Shown: positions 42,742 to 50,790 of the stretch, piece by piece
Layout of the letters: each line of letters begins with the position of its first letter
Position numbering within the stretch: position 1 is the first letter of the stretch
Source: Pseudoalteromonas distincta
GTDB lineage: Bacteria > Pseudomonadota > Gammaproteobacteria > Enterobacterales > Alteromonadaceae
DNA: 64,000 nt
Reading direction: 5' to 3'
NCBI RefSeq assembly: GCF_000814675.1
Contig: NZ_JWIG01000025.1
Location: 1 to 64,000 of the forward strand
Program-made: the position numbers and the translations under genes
Notes under the pieces: model-generated
The model's database searches: none
Told to the model about the DNA's origin: nothing
What the model saw: only the letters and a program-made list of their open reading frames with translations

Positions 42742-43686
42742 TTATTTTCTCACTAATTGCAGCTCAAGCGGAGTTGCTGCATTGAATGATATTAAATTAA
42801 GACCCGATTTAGTTAGGCGATTAAAGCGCGCGCTAAATGCTTGCTCAGCATTTTTAGCAAAGCGTTCTCTAAAGCTGTTATCCATTAATGGTAGGGCAAA
42901 GTCTTGACCATTTGCATTAACCGTAACGGCTTGCTTAAACGCAGGTAACTGATGCTCAAAGGGGTCGCTTATGTGGCAACCAATCAGCTCGCAGTGGCGG
43001 CTTAATATTTCAAGTTGCTTAAAGCTGGCATCATCCAGAGCATTAAAATCAGACACTAAATACACTAAGCTGCCTGGTTTTGCTAAATGGTTAAGGCGCT
43101 TTAGGTTATCGCTAAAGTTGTTAGTGGCTGTTTTATCAATATTGTTAAGCGCTTGCTGGTGGTTGTCGCATAAATTATGACAAAGCTTAAGCACGGCTTT
43201 TTCACGGGCGCTGGGTTTTAGCTCTAAATGCGAGTGCTGATTAAACACAATACCGCCAATTCTATCGCCGCGCTGACACGCCGACCATGCAACAAGAGCG
43301 CTTATATGCGCAGCTTGCACCGACTTTAACAGTAACTTTGAGCCAAACAGCATTGAGTTTGAAAAATCAGTGAACACAAACACAGGGCGCTCTTTTTCTT
43401 CTTGAAAGAGCTTTGTGTGAGTCTCGCCGGTACGCGCAGTAACTCGCCAATCAATAGAGCGAATATCGTCACCTTGCTGATAATGTCGCACTTCGGCAAA
43501 TTCCATTCCTCGGCCTTTGTGCGGTGCAAGGTATTGCCCTGTTAAGGTATTTTTTATTTTTACCTTAGGGGCAAGTTCAAGCAATTGCGCTTTGGCTTTG
43601 TAATACATCAGCTCTTTGAGTGCTAAATTAACACCGTGGCTATGGCTCTGTTTGAGCCATGCTTGGGTTTCTAATTGTTTTTGCAT
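42742..43686 (-). CDS. DUF58 domain protein of the MoxR-Bat operon
   Basis: A 314-residue cytoplasmic protein. The DUF58 core with its conserved block GRGMEFAEVRHYQQGDDIRSIDWRVTARTGETHTKLFQEEKERPVFVFTDFS is intact (about 57-108), followed by a vWA-like domain with a DxSxS-type MIDAS (FTDFSNSM). The middle of the sequence holds several charged helices. It follows moxR by 3 bp and precedes the DUF4381 gene by 2 bp. DUF58 proteins are thought to be partners of the MoxR ATPase; the client is unknown. Confidence 0.9.
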   Translation of the reverse strand: MQKQLETQAWLKQSHSHGVNLALKELMYYKAKAQLLELAPKVKIKNTLTGQYLAPHKGRGMEFAEVRHYQQGDDIRSIDWRVTARTGETHTKLFQEEKERPVFVFTDFSNSMLFGSKLLLKSVQAAHISALVAWSACQRGDRIGGIVFNQHSHLELKPSAREKAVLKLCHNLCDNHQQALNNIDKTATNNFSDNLKRLNHLAKPGSLVYLVSDFNALDDASFKQLEILSRHCELIGCHISDPFEHQLPAFKQAVTVNANGQDFALPLMDNSFRERFAKNAEQAFSARFNRLTKSGLNLISFNAATPLELQLVRK

Positions 43687-43689
43687 AAC

Positions 43690-44646
43690 TTATGGTACGG
43701 CTACAAGTTCAACTATACGGCTTATTACTTGATCTTTAGTAATGCCATCGGCTTGGGCTTCGTAACTTAAAATAATGCGATGACGCAGTACGTTATGCAC
43801 AACAGCTTGAATGTCATCAGGTGCTACAAAGTCACGGCCTTGAAGCCATGCATGAGCACGAGCACATTTATCAAGTGCTATTGTTGCACGCGGACTTGCA
43901 CCAAACTCAATCCAGCTACCTAGTTGCGCGTCTAATTTAGCGCCTTCACGGGTAGCAATAATAAGTTGTACTAAATATTGCTCAAGTGGCTCTGCTAAAT
44001 AAAGGCCTAATATTTCTTTACGCGCTGCAAATAAGTCGCTTTGACTAATTTTTTGCATTACCGGTTGTTGTTCATTAAGCGCTTCGCCGCGTGTTAAACG
44101 CAGTATATCAAGCTCATGCTCTGCGCCAGGGTAGCCAATACTTAGGTGCAGTAAAAAGCGATCCAGCTGGGCTTCTGGTAACGGGTAAGTCCCTTCTTGC
44201 TCTAGCGGGTTTTGCGTTGCCATAACTAAAAACAGTTCGCTAAGCGGATAGGTATTTTTACCCACGGTAACTTGTCGCTCTGCCATGGCTTCTAATAGTG
44301 CTGATTGTACTTTGGCTGGTGCACGGTTAATTTCGTCAGCTAAAATTAGGTTGTGAAAAAGAGGGCCTTTTTCAAATACAAACTCGCTAGTTTGTTGGCG
44401 GTAAATATCGGTACCTGTTACATCAGCTGGTAATAAATCTGGCGTAAACTGTACGCGCTGAAATGAGCCTTCAATGCCTTTAGCAAGTGCATTAACTGCA
44501 CGTGTTTTTGCAAGCCCAGGAGGGCCTTCTACTAATAAGTGACCATCAGCTAAAATAGCAATAAGTAGCGCTTGTGTAAGCTCTGGCTGGCCAATGATTT
44601 GTGTATCTAAGTACGTTTTTAATTGTGAAAATGCGTTAGCTGCCAT
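43690..44646 (-). CDS. MoxR-family AAA+ ATPase
   Basis: First gene of the MoxR-Bat operon: a 318-residue AAA+ ATPase with Walker A VEGPPGLAKTRAVNAL (about 38-53), Walker B LILADEINRAP (about 100-110), sensor 1 (VMATQNPLEQEGTYPLPEAQLDRF) and an arginine finger region. Members are chaperone-like remodelers acting with vWA proteins. Packing with DUF58, DUF4381 and the Bat proteins supports a shared complex at the inner membrane. A good promoter lies about 70 bp upstream. Confidence 0.93.
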   Translation of the reverse strand: MAANAFSQLKTYLDTQIIGQPELTQALLIAILADGHLLVEGPPGLAKTRAVNALAKGIEGSFQRVQFTPDLLPADVTGTDIYRQQTSEFVFEKGPLFHNLILADEINRAPAKVQSALLEAMAERQVTVGKNTYPLSELFLVMATQNPLEQEGTYPLPEAQLDRFLLHLSIGYPGAEHELDILRLTRGEALNEQQPVMQKISQSDLFAARKEILGLYLAEPLEQYLVQLIIATREGAKLDAQLGSWIEFGASPRATIALDKCARAHAWLQGRDFVAPDDIQAVVHNVLRHRIILSYEAQADGITKDQVISRIVELVAVP

Positions 44647-44712
44647 AATAAGTGGACTGTCCTCGTCAGCTGGGTTTGTACCTAATAGTGTTAGGTGATA
44701 AATACTGACCTA

Positions 44713-44741
44713 TTTATAAGGTTTATAATTGGGTAACTCAA
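44713..44741 (-). promoter_or_regulatory. Promoter of the MoxR-Bat operon
   Basis: On the minus strand TTGAGT (plus 44736-44741) and TATAAA (44713-44718) are 17 bp apart. It faces moxR and lies about 70 bp before its start. The divergent fadI promoter is about 160 bp to the right in the same 306-bp gap, which otherwise holds no gene. Confidence 0.65.
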
Positions 44742-44880
44742 GAGTTAGACTGTATTTTTTAAAATAGTTCGTTATTTTTTAACGAATTTTAGCGTACCAC
44801 AAAACTTTGTAAATGCGTCTAAAAAAGCCTATTGTGATAGTCGTAATTAAACACTGTTTATATAAATTTGTGTTTATCTA

Positions 44881-44909
44881 TTGGCTTTAGGGCACGGGTT
44901 GTTTAGAAT
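44881..44909 (+). promoter_or_regulatory. Promoter of fadI-fadJ
   Basis: TTGGCT (44881-44886) and TAGAAT (44904-44909) are spaced by 17 bp, about 45 bp before the fadI ATG. The transcript would start near 44916, just before the FadR-like operator. Confidence 0.65.
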
Positions 44910-44921
44910 CGAGGAAAACAA

Positions 44922-44936
44922 ACAGGTCAGACCTGT
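44922..44936. promoter_or_regulatory. FadR-like operator downstream of the fadI promoter
   Basis: ACAGGTC-A-GACCTGT is a perfect palindrome. Its core GGTC-N-GACC equals that of the E. coli FadR consensus AACTGGTCNGACCAGTT, with one different base per arm. It sits immediately after the predicted transcription start, a repressor position. Whether FadR or another GntR/TetR-type fatty acid regulator binds cannot be told from sequence. Confidence 0.55.
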
Positions 44937-44952
44937 CAGCGGGAGAGCATAA

Positions 44953-46263
44953 ATGTCTGAGCAAAACATACTAAAAACACCAAAGGGCGACCGTATTGCC
45001 ATCGTTAGCGGCTTACGTACACCTTTTGCAAAACAAGCAACAGCGTTTCACCATGTACCAGCACTTGATATGGGTAAATTGGTGGTTAACGAAATGCTTG
45101 AACGATTAAATTTCAATAAGTCAGAAATTGATCAACTTGTATTTGGTCAAGTAGTACAAATGCCAGAAGCGCCAAATATTGCACGTGAAATTGTATTGGG
45201 CACAGGTATGCCGGTATCGGTTGATGCATATTCTGTATCGCGCGCATGTGCTACCAGCTTTCAGGCTATTGCTAATGTAGCTGAGTCTATTATGGCGGGA
45301 TCTGTAAGTGTAGGTATTGCAGGCGGCGCAGATTCGTCATCAGTACTGCCAATTGGTGTTAGTAAAAAGCTAGCAGGCAGCCTAGTTGATTTAAATAAAG
45401 CGCGTACGCTTGGTCAACGCTTAAAAATATTTTCAAAACTGCGCTTAAAAGACTTATTACCAGTGCCTCCTGCAGTTGCAGAGTACTCAACAGGCCTTTC
45501 AATGGGGCAAACTGCTGAGCAAATGGCTAAAACACATAATATTAGCCGTGAAGATCAAGATGCATTAGCGCATCGTTCTCACTCACTTGCAACGCAAGCA
45601 TGGGCTGATGGTAAGTTAAAAGATGAAGTAATGACGGCGCATTTACCGCCATATAAAAGCTTTATTTCAGAAGATAACAATATTCGTAAAAACTCAACGG
45701 TTGAAGGCTACGCCAAGCTTAAACCTGTTTTTGACCGTCAGCATGGTACTGTTACCGCCGCAAATGCAACACCATTAACTGATGGTGCAGCGGCCGTACT
45801 TATGATGAGCGAAAGCAAAGCAAAAGCACTTGGCTATGAAATACTAGGTTACGTACGTAGCTTTGCATTTTCGGCAATTGGCGTAGAAAAAGACATGTTA
45901 ATGGGCCCAGCTCATTCAACGCCTATTGCACTAGATAGAGCGGGTATTACGCTTGCTGATTTAGACTTAATTGAAATGCACGAAGCGTTTGCATCGCAAA
46001 CACTTGCCAATATGAAAATGTTTGCCTCAGACAAATTTGCACAAGAGCATTTAGGTCGCAGCAAAGCAATTGGCGAAATTAACATGGATAAGTTTAACGT
46101 TAACGGCGGCTCTTTGGCATATGGTCACCCATTTGCAGCAACAGGTGCACGCTTAATTACGCAAAGCTTACACGAGCTTAAACGTCGTGGTGGCGGTTTG
46201 GCATTAACAACAGCGTGTGCTGCTGGTGGTTTAGGTGCAGCCTTTGTATTGGAGAGCGCGTAA
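44953..46263 (+). CDS. fadI: Acetyl-CoA acyltransferase (3-ketoacyl-CoA thiolase) FadI
   Basis: Thiolase that releases acetyl-CoA in the last step of fatty acid beta-oxidation, partner of FadJ. It has 436 residues, the same as E. coli FadI and longer than FadA. The nucleophilic Cys lies in [16 protein letters not shown]; the C-terminal His and Cys motifs are [17 protein letters not shown] and [12 protein letters not shown]. Its TAA overlaps the fadJ ATG (TAATG at 46261-46265). A promoter and a FadR-like palindrome precede it, with GGGAGAG as ribosome-binding site. Confidence 0.95.
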   Translation: MSEQNILKTPKGDRIAIVSGLRTPFAKQATAFHHVPALDMGKLVVNEMLERLNFNKSEIDQLVFGQVVQMPEAPNIAREIVLGTGMPVSVDAYSVSRACATSFQAIANVAESIMAGSVSVGIAGGADSSSVLPIGVSKKLAGSLVDLNKARTLGQRLKIFSKLRLKDLLPVPPAVAEYSTGLSMGQTAEQMAKTHNISREDQDALAHRSHSLATQAWADGKLKDEVMTAHLPPYKSFISEDNNIRKNSTVEGYAKLKPVFDRQHGTVTAANATPLTDGAAAVLMMSESKAKALGYEILGYVRSFAFSAIGVEKDMLMGPAHSTPIALDRAGITLADLDLIEMHEAFASQTLANMKMFASDKFAQEHLGRSKAIGEINMDKFNVNGGSLAYGHPFAATGARLITQSLHELKRRGGGLALTTACAAGGLGAAFVLESA

Positions 46264-48470
46264 TGACTGATTCAGTATTTAATTTAGCGGTAGATGAAAA
46301 CAAAATTGCCGTAGTAACGATTGATGTGCCAGGGGAGAAAATGAATACCCTGCGCAGTAGTTTTGCCGATGACTTAAAAGCATTATTAGAAGACGCTAAG
46401 TCGCAAAATGTAAAAGGCATGGTATTTATAAGCGGAAAAAGCGATAACTTTATCGCTGGCGCCGATGTAAAAATGCTCGATAGCGTTCAAAAGCGTGATG
46501 ATGCTTTAGCTATTAGCGAACTATGCCATCAAGCATTTTTTGATATGACAAAACTGCCATACACTACAGTAAGTGCGATTCATGGCGCTGCATTAGGTGG
46601 TGGTTTAGAGTTTGCTTTAGCGTGTGACTACCGTGTTGGTACCGACAGCGATTTAACAAAAATTGGCTTACCAGAAGTGCAGCTTGGTTTACTTCCTGGT
46701 GGTGGCGGTACGCAGCGCTTAACTAAAATTGTTGGTATTCAAAAAGCACTTGAGTGGATGCTAACAGGTAAACAAATTCGTCCTAAGCAAGCTAAAAAAG
46801 CAGGCGTGCTTGATGACTGTGTACCACACAGTGTGCTGCTAAAAGTTGCAAAAGAATTTGCGACTAAGAAAAAGCCACAAGCAAAAGAGCCAAAGCTCGA
46901 CAATATTAGTAAATTACTAGAGTCAAACCCGTTTGGTCGTAACTTTATCTTTAAAAAAGCTAAAGAAAACGTACTTAAAAAAACGGGCGGGCACTACCCA
47001 GCACCACTCGCTATTATTAAGGCTGTGCGTGCTAGTGTAGAGCTTGATGAGCTAAAAGCGTATAAAACAGAAGCTGAAAGCTTTGCAACACTTGTAATGA
47101 GTGACGAATCGAAAGCGCTTCGCGGTATTTTCTTTGCAACCACTGAAATGAAAAAAGAGTGGCGCAATGATGACGCACCCGCAATTAGCAAAACTGCTGT
47201 TTTAGGTGGTGGACTAATGGGCGCAGGTATTGCGCATGTAAGTGCTGTTAAAGCTAAAGTACCGGTACGTATTAAAGATGTAGCAGAGCAGGGCATTAGT
47301 AATGCAATGAGCTACACCTACAAAATTTTAGACAAGCGCCTTAAGCGCCGTATTATGTCTAAAGCTGATATGCAGTTAACAATGAACCGTATTACAGGTA
47401 CAACAGACTACAGCGGCTTTAAACACATTGATTTAGTAATAGAAGCGGTGTTTGAAGATCTTGCGCTTAAGCAAGGTATGGTTGCAGACGTAGAGCAGCA
47501 ATGCCAAGAAAATACAATTTTTGCTAGTAACACGTCATCATTACCAATTTCGCAAATTGCAGCGCAGGCAGCTCGTCCTGAAAATGTAATTGGCTTACAT
47601 TACTTTTCACCAGTAGAAAAAATGCCATTAGTGGAAATTATTCCACACGAAGGTACATCTAAAGAGACCATTGCTCGCGTTGTTAACTTTGCACGTAAGC
47701 AAGGTAAAACGCCAATTGTTGTAAAAGACATGGCCGGTTTTTACGTAAACCGTATTTTAGCGCCTTACTTAAATGAAGCTGCTAACTTAATGCTTGCGGG
47801 TGAGCCAATTGAAAAGATTGATGCAGCCCTAGTTGAGTTTGGCTTTCCGGTAGGACCGCTGGCTCTACTTGATGAAGTAGGTATTGATATTGGCTCTAAA
47901 ATTGCCCCAATTCTTGAAAAAGAATTAGGTGAGCGTTTTAAAGGCCCTGATGCATTTATGCGTATGATTGATTCAAAACGCCTTGGCCGTAAGTCGGGTC
48001 GTGGTTTTTATGAGTACGACAAAAAAGGCAAAAAGGTTGATGAGTCAGTTTACGAACTATTGGGTGTTACCCCAGCTCCACGTTTAAACAAAAGCGAAAT
48101 TGCTAAGCGATGTGTATCAAAAATGCTTAACGAAGCAGTACGCTGTTTAGATGATGGCATTATTGCAAGCCCTCGTGATGGTGACATTGGTGCAATATTT
48201 GGTATTGGTTTCCCACCATTTTTAGGTGGCCCGTTTAGCTATATGGATAAATTAGGCGCAAGTAAAATAAGCTCTGATATGTCTACATTAGCTAACAGCG
48301 ATGCTAACTTTGCTCCATGTGAGTCACTGGTAACAATGGCAAGCTCTGGTACTACCTTTTATAATGCAGCAACTGTTGAGGTTGTAGTTCCTGAAGTACA
48401 AAGCACTGAGCCACAAGAGCAAAGTGTCACTGAGCCTGAAGTTACTAAAGAGATTGAAACAAAAGAATAA
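46263..48470 (+). CDS. fadJ: Fatty acid oxidation complex alpha subunit FadJ
   Basis: Multifunctional enoyl-CoA hydratase / 3-hydroxyacyl-CoA dehydrogenase (and epimerase). It has 735 residues from the ATG that overlaps the fadI stop. The crotonase domain (1-190) has the GADVKML oxyanion motif and HGAALGGGLEFALACDYR, with the catalytic Glu in LPEVQLGLLPGGGGTQRL. The NAD-binding part begins AVLGGGLMGAGIAH near residue 313 with TSSLPIS and HYFSPVEKMPLVEII. The extreme C-terminus (about 710-735) is a Glu/Pro/Gln-rich tail not usual in the family. A terminator follows. Confidence 0.95.
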   Translation: MTDSVFNLAVDENKIAVVTIDVPGEKMNTLRSSFADDLKALLEDAKSQNVKGMVFISGKSDNFIAGADVKMLDSVQKRDDALAISELCHQAFFDMTKLPYTTVSAIHGAALGGGLEFALACDYRVGTDSDLTKIGLPEVQLGLLPGGGGTQRLTKIVGIQKALEWMLTGKQIRPKQAKKAGVLDDCVPHSVLLKVAKEFATKKKPQAKEPKLDNISKLLESNPFGRNFIFKKAKENVLKKTGGHYPAPLAIIKAVRASVELDELKAYKTEAESFATLVMSDESKALRGIFFATTEMKKEWRNDDAPAISKTAVLGGGLMGAGIAHVSAVKAKVPVRIKDVAEQGISNAMSYTYKILDKRLKRRIMSKADMQLTMNRITGTTDYSGFKHIDLVIEAVFEDLALKQGMVADVEQQCQENTIFASNTSSLPISQIAAQAARPENVIGLHYFSPVEKMPLVEIIPHEGTSKETIARVVNFARKQGKTPIVVKDMAGFYVNRILAPYLNEAANLMLAGEPIEKIDAALVEFGFPVGPLALLDEVGIDIGSKIAPILEKELGERFKGPDAFMRMIDSKRLGRKSGRGFYEYDKKGKKVDESVYELLGVTPAPRLNKSEIAKRCVSKMLNEAVRCLDDGIIASPRDGDIGAIFGIGFPPFLGGPFSYMDKLGASKISSDMSTLANSDANFAPCESLVTMASSGTTFYNAATVEVVVPEVQSTEPQEQSVTEPEVTKEIETKE

Positions 48471-48486
48471 AGTTTCTACTGTTTAT

Positions 48487-48513
48487 AAAAACCGCATTTA
48501 AATGCGGTTTTTT
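48487..48513 (+). terminator. Rho-independent terminator after fadJ
   Basis: AAAACCGCATTT and AAATGCGGTTTT form a 12-bp stem without a real loop (central TTTAAA opens), followed by four more T. It lies 17 bp after the fadJ stop. Confidence 0.88.
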
Positions 48514-48544
48514 TATGATTTTTAATATTTAAATGAGGAGCTTA

Positions 48545-49054
48545 ATGACATTATTTACACAAAGATTGAGCATGTACCAAATAGAAGAGTCTGATTGGCC
48601 TCTTTTTCTAGCGCTTCATCGCGATCCTCAGGTCCTTAAGTATTGTTTTGATATGCCAATGGAGTCACTGATAAGAAACCGCTTTGAGATACGCTTACCT
48701 AAGTGGAATACTAAATCACGCCATCCACTGTGCTTACTCATTATTAATAATAAAACAAAACAACCAGTGGGTGTTACAGGCTTTGCCTATGACGGAGAAA
48801 CCGCAGAGCTTGGTTATTTATTATTGCCAGAGTATTTTAATAAAGGCTACGCGACAGAGTCGTTAAGAGCTGTGATTGATTGGGCTTGGAAAGAATGTGG
48901 TATTAGGCAGTTTAAAGCAGTCGTAACGCGTGGCAATATTGGTTCTGAAAAGGTGCTTAGTAAGTGCGGCTTAACCCATACCGATACACTTTTTAAAGTG
49001 CATACAATAGGCGAAAAGTTATACGACGATTTAATTTATACGCTTAAGGTTTAA
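48545..49054 (+). CDS. GNAT-family N-acetyltransferase
   Basis: Acetyltransferase of about 169 residues of the RimJ/RimL type. The CoA-binding part reads TAELGYLLLPEYFNKGYATESLRAVIDWAWKE and the C-terminal VVTRGNIGSEKVLSKCGLTHTDT is the usual family end. An earlier ATG at 48533 would place the ribosome-binding site (GAGGAG at 48535-48540) inside the gene; the ATG at 48545 fits that site and begins MTLFTQRLSMYQI. Substrate unknown. It lies alone between fadJ and the convergent yjbR-like gene. Confidence 0.83.
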   Translation: MTLFTQRLSMYQIEESDWPLFLALHRDPQVLKYCFDMPMESLIRNRFEIRLPKWNTKSRHPLCLLIINNKTKQPVGVTGFAYDGETAELGYLLLPEYFNKGYATESLRAVIDWAWKECGIRQFKAVVTRGNIGSEKVLSKCGLTHTDTLFKVHTIGEKLYDDLIYTLKV

Positions 49055-49062
49055 GGTTTTAA

Positions 49063-49082
49063 TGGGCTAGTAGCCTAGCCCA
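49063..49082. terminator. Hairpin between GNAT and YjbR genes
   Basis: TGGGCTAG and CTAGCCCA pair around a 4-nt loop between the two convergent genes. The plus strand continues AAAAAG, so the T-run is weak on both sides; termination here is uncertain. Confidence 0.4.
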
Positions 49083-49089
49083 AAAAGTG

Positions 49090-49476
49090 CTACAAGTGAA
49101 GTGCGATAGCTTTGCGGTCTTTTTCTGGCATATTTTCTACGACTAAATTAAATGAGTTATCAATCATTCTCTCAATTTCACCTTGTGCAATTGTGCCGTC
49201 TAAAATTACTGTGTTCCATAAGCGTTTATTCATATGGTAACCAGGGATCACTGCCGGGAAAGTATCACGCAATGATATTGCTTCATCAGGATCGCACTTT
49301 AAGTTAAGCCACCAAATAACCTCACCATCATCATTAGTTTGACCGTCATTGCCAATAGCAAGAGTCGCAAACATTTTATGATTCACTTTATATACATCAA
49401 CCTCTTGCGCAAATGGTTTTGTAACCTGAACAAGTGGTTTTTTAACTAAATACTCATGTACTTTTTTCTGGTCCAT
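49090..49476 (-). CDS. MmcQ/YjbR family protein
   Basis: A 128-residue protein of the YjbR/MmcQ family (double-wing, CyaY-like fold), sometimes annotated as DNA-binding. Characteristic stretches are VYKVNHKMFATLAI, WWLNLKCDPDEAISLRDTFPAVIPGYHMNKRLWNTVILDG and the C-terminal MIDNSFNLVVENMPEKDRKAI. No enzyme activity is established. It stands alone, convergent with the GNAT gene and divergent from efpL. Confidence 0.9.
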   Translation of the reverse strand: MDQKKVHEYLVKKPLVQVTKPFAQEVDVYKVNHKMFATLAIGNDGQTNDDGEVIWWLNLKCDPDEAISLRDTFPAVIPGYHMNKRLWNTVILDGTIAQGEIERMIDNSFNLVVENMPEKDRKAIALHL

Positions 49477-49670
49477 GATCCATTCCTTGAAGTCATACTC
49501 GGTAAAGCTACAATAGCAGTTTTTTTCACATTTGATTATATGTATTTTAGTATAAATTAAAATTTTACAAGCTAATACAACATGTAGCGTAAAACCAACG
49601 TAATTTTAGTTGAACAAAATCCAGTTCGTGGTATGTTTCTGCCAATCAAAAAAATAATAGGAATTCACAC

Positions 49671-50243
49671 ATGCCAAAGGCGAGTGATGTTAAAAAAGGT
49701 ACTGCTATTGACTTCAATGGCCGCGTTTTAGTTGTAAAAGATATTGTGCGCTCTGTGCCGCAAGGTCGTGCTGGTGGTAGTTTATACCGTATGCGTTTAT
49801 ACGATGTGGTAACCGGTGGTAAAGTTGACGAAACATTCAAAGACAGTGACATGCTAACGCTGGCTGATTTAACACGCCGTGAAGTAATGCTATCGTACAT
49901 TGATGGCGACGAGTATGTGTTCATGGATAATGAAGATTACACGCCTTACAACTTAAACAAAGATGCTATTAGCGAAGAAATTTTATTTGTTAATGAAGAA
50001 ACGCAAGGCGTACATGTAATTGTTATTGATGGCGCGCCAGTAGGACTTGATTTACCATCAAGTGTTGAACTTGTTGTTGAAGAAACAGACCCATCTATTA
50101 AAGGTGCATCTGCAAGTGCTCGTTCAAAACCTGCACGTATGTCTACTGGCTTAAATATTTCTGTGCCAGAGCATATTTCAACAGGTGACCGTATCCGTAT
50201 TAATACTGTTGAACACAAATTTATGGGTCGTGCTGAAAAGTAA
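49671..50243 (+). CDS. efpL: Elongation factor P-like protein EfpL (YeiP)
   Basis: EF-P paralogue, 190 residues in three beta-barrel domains, that relieves ribosome stalling at proline-containing and some other motifs. It carries the YeiP-type family features: [42 protein letters not shown], and the C-terminal [26 protein letters not shown]. The tip loop of domain I ([17 protein letters not shown]) has Arg where EF-P carries the modified Lys, which is the EfpL trait, so it should not be a substrate of the Epm enzymes. Its transcript runs into a MITE-like element before the terminator (50472). Confidence 0.93.
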   Translation: MPKASDVKKGTAIDFNGRVLVVKDIVRSVPQGRAGGSLYRMRLYDVVTGGKVDETFKDSDMLTLADLTRREVMLSYIDGDEYVFMDNEDYTPYNLNKDAISEEILFVNEETQGVHVIVIDGAPVGLDLPSSVELVVEETDPSIKGASASARSKPARMSTGLNISVPEHISTGDRIRINTVEHKFMGRAEK

Positions 50244-50248
50244 CTTGT

Positions 50249-50460
50249 AATACCAACCTGCATAAATCTTTGATCAATTTAACGAATTAAATTGCACTAT
50301 AACGTCGTTAAAAGTTTTTTATTTACGACTGCATGGATGCAGGAGGTAGAGCAATGCAGGGAGCAATTGCCGAGAACAACTAGATATAAAAACTTTTGCC
50401 TAGTTCTAGCGTAATTTTCTTAACGTTAAATAGACCCCATATATAAGCAGATTGGTATAA
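50249..50460. mobile_element. Candidate MITE (nonautonomous inverted-repeat element)
   Basis: A stretch of about 210 bp bounded by inverted repeats: TACCAACCTGCATAAAT at 50251-50267, and its near-complement ending TTGGTA at 50453-50458 (TACCAATCTGCTTATAT on the other strand; 14 of 17 match). The interior has no frame of note and holds further imperfect complementary blocks, such as AACGTCGTTAAAAG and CTTAACGTTA. The flanks are TA-like. It separates efpL from its terminator. No second copy is visible in this window, so mobility is inferred from structure. Confidence 0.55.
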
Positions 50461-50471
50461 ATTATAATTTT

Positions 50472-50507
50472 AAAAGCCGAATCTGTGTTTAACAGGTTCG
50501 GCTTTTT
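50472..50507 (+). terminator. Rho-independent terminator, originally of efpL
   Basis: AAAAGCCGAA and TTCGGCTTTT form the outer stem, with CTGT/ACAG continuing it and a small loop, followed by TTTTTTG. It is 230 bp after the efpL stop because of the inserted repeat element. Confidence 0.88.
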
Positions 50508-50589
50508 TGTGCGCGCGGGGGATTTGTTGCTTTAAATTTAATCACGTTAGCGTTAGAATAAGCGCCGTATTTTTGAGCAACTTTAAGGC

Positions 50590-50790
50590 GTGATTTTGTT
50601 TATAGTTTTACTAAGCAGTATATTTATAGCTTTAATGTATTTAGAAACCATTAAAAAAGGCATGCCAATTAAGCGATGGCTGATTTTAGGCGGTTTACTT
50701 GGACCAGTAGCCTGGTGCTTGTTTAATCTACATTATCGTCGTGCTTTAGTTAGAAATGTAGGAATAAATACGTGTATATGGCGCCCTTAA
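50590..50790 (+). CDS. Small membrane protein of unknown function
   Basis: A protein of about 66 residues with two hydrophobic segments (LFIVLLSSIFIALMYLE at 3-19 and RWLILGGLLGPVAWCLFNLHY at about 29-49) separated by a basic turn (TIKKGMPIKR). The start is unclear: a GTG at 50590 has AAGG only one base before it, whereas a TTG at 50596 has it at seven bases, so the protein may be two residues shorter. No family is recognised. Its end meets the convergent GGDEF-EAL gene (overlap of four bases). Confidence 0.5.
   Translation: MILFIVLLSSIFIALMYLETIKKGMPIKRWLILGGLLGPVAWCLFNLHYRRALVRNVGINTCIWRP

Noticed and set aside
37106..44646. Bat cluster as a defence system because of MoxR-vWA proteins
   Set aside because: The gene set (MoxR, DUF58, DUF4381, BatA, BatBC, BatD) is the known housekeeping Bat operon with no effector nuclease or toxin gene.
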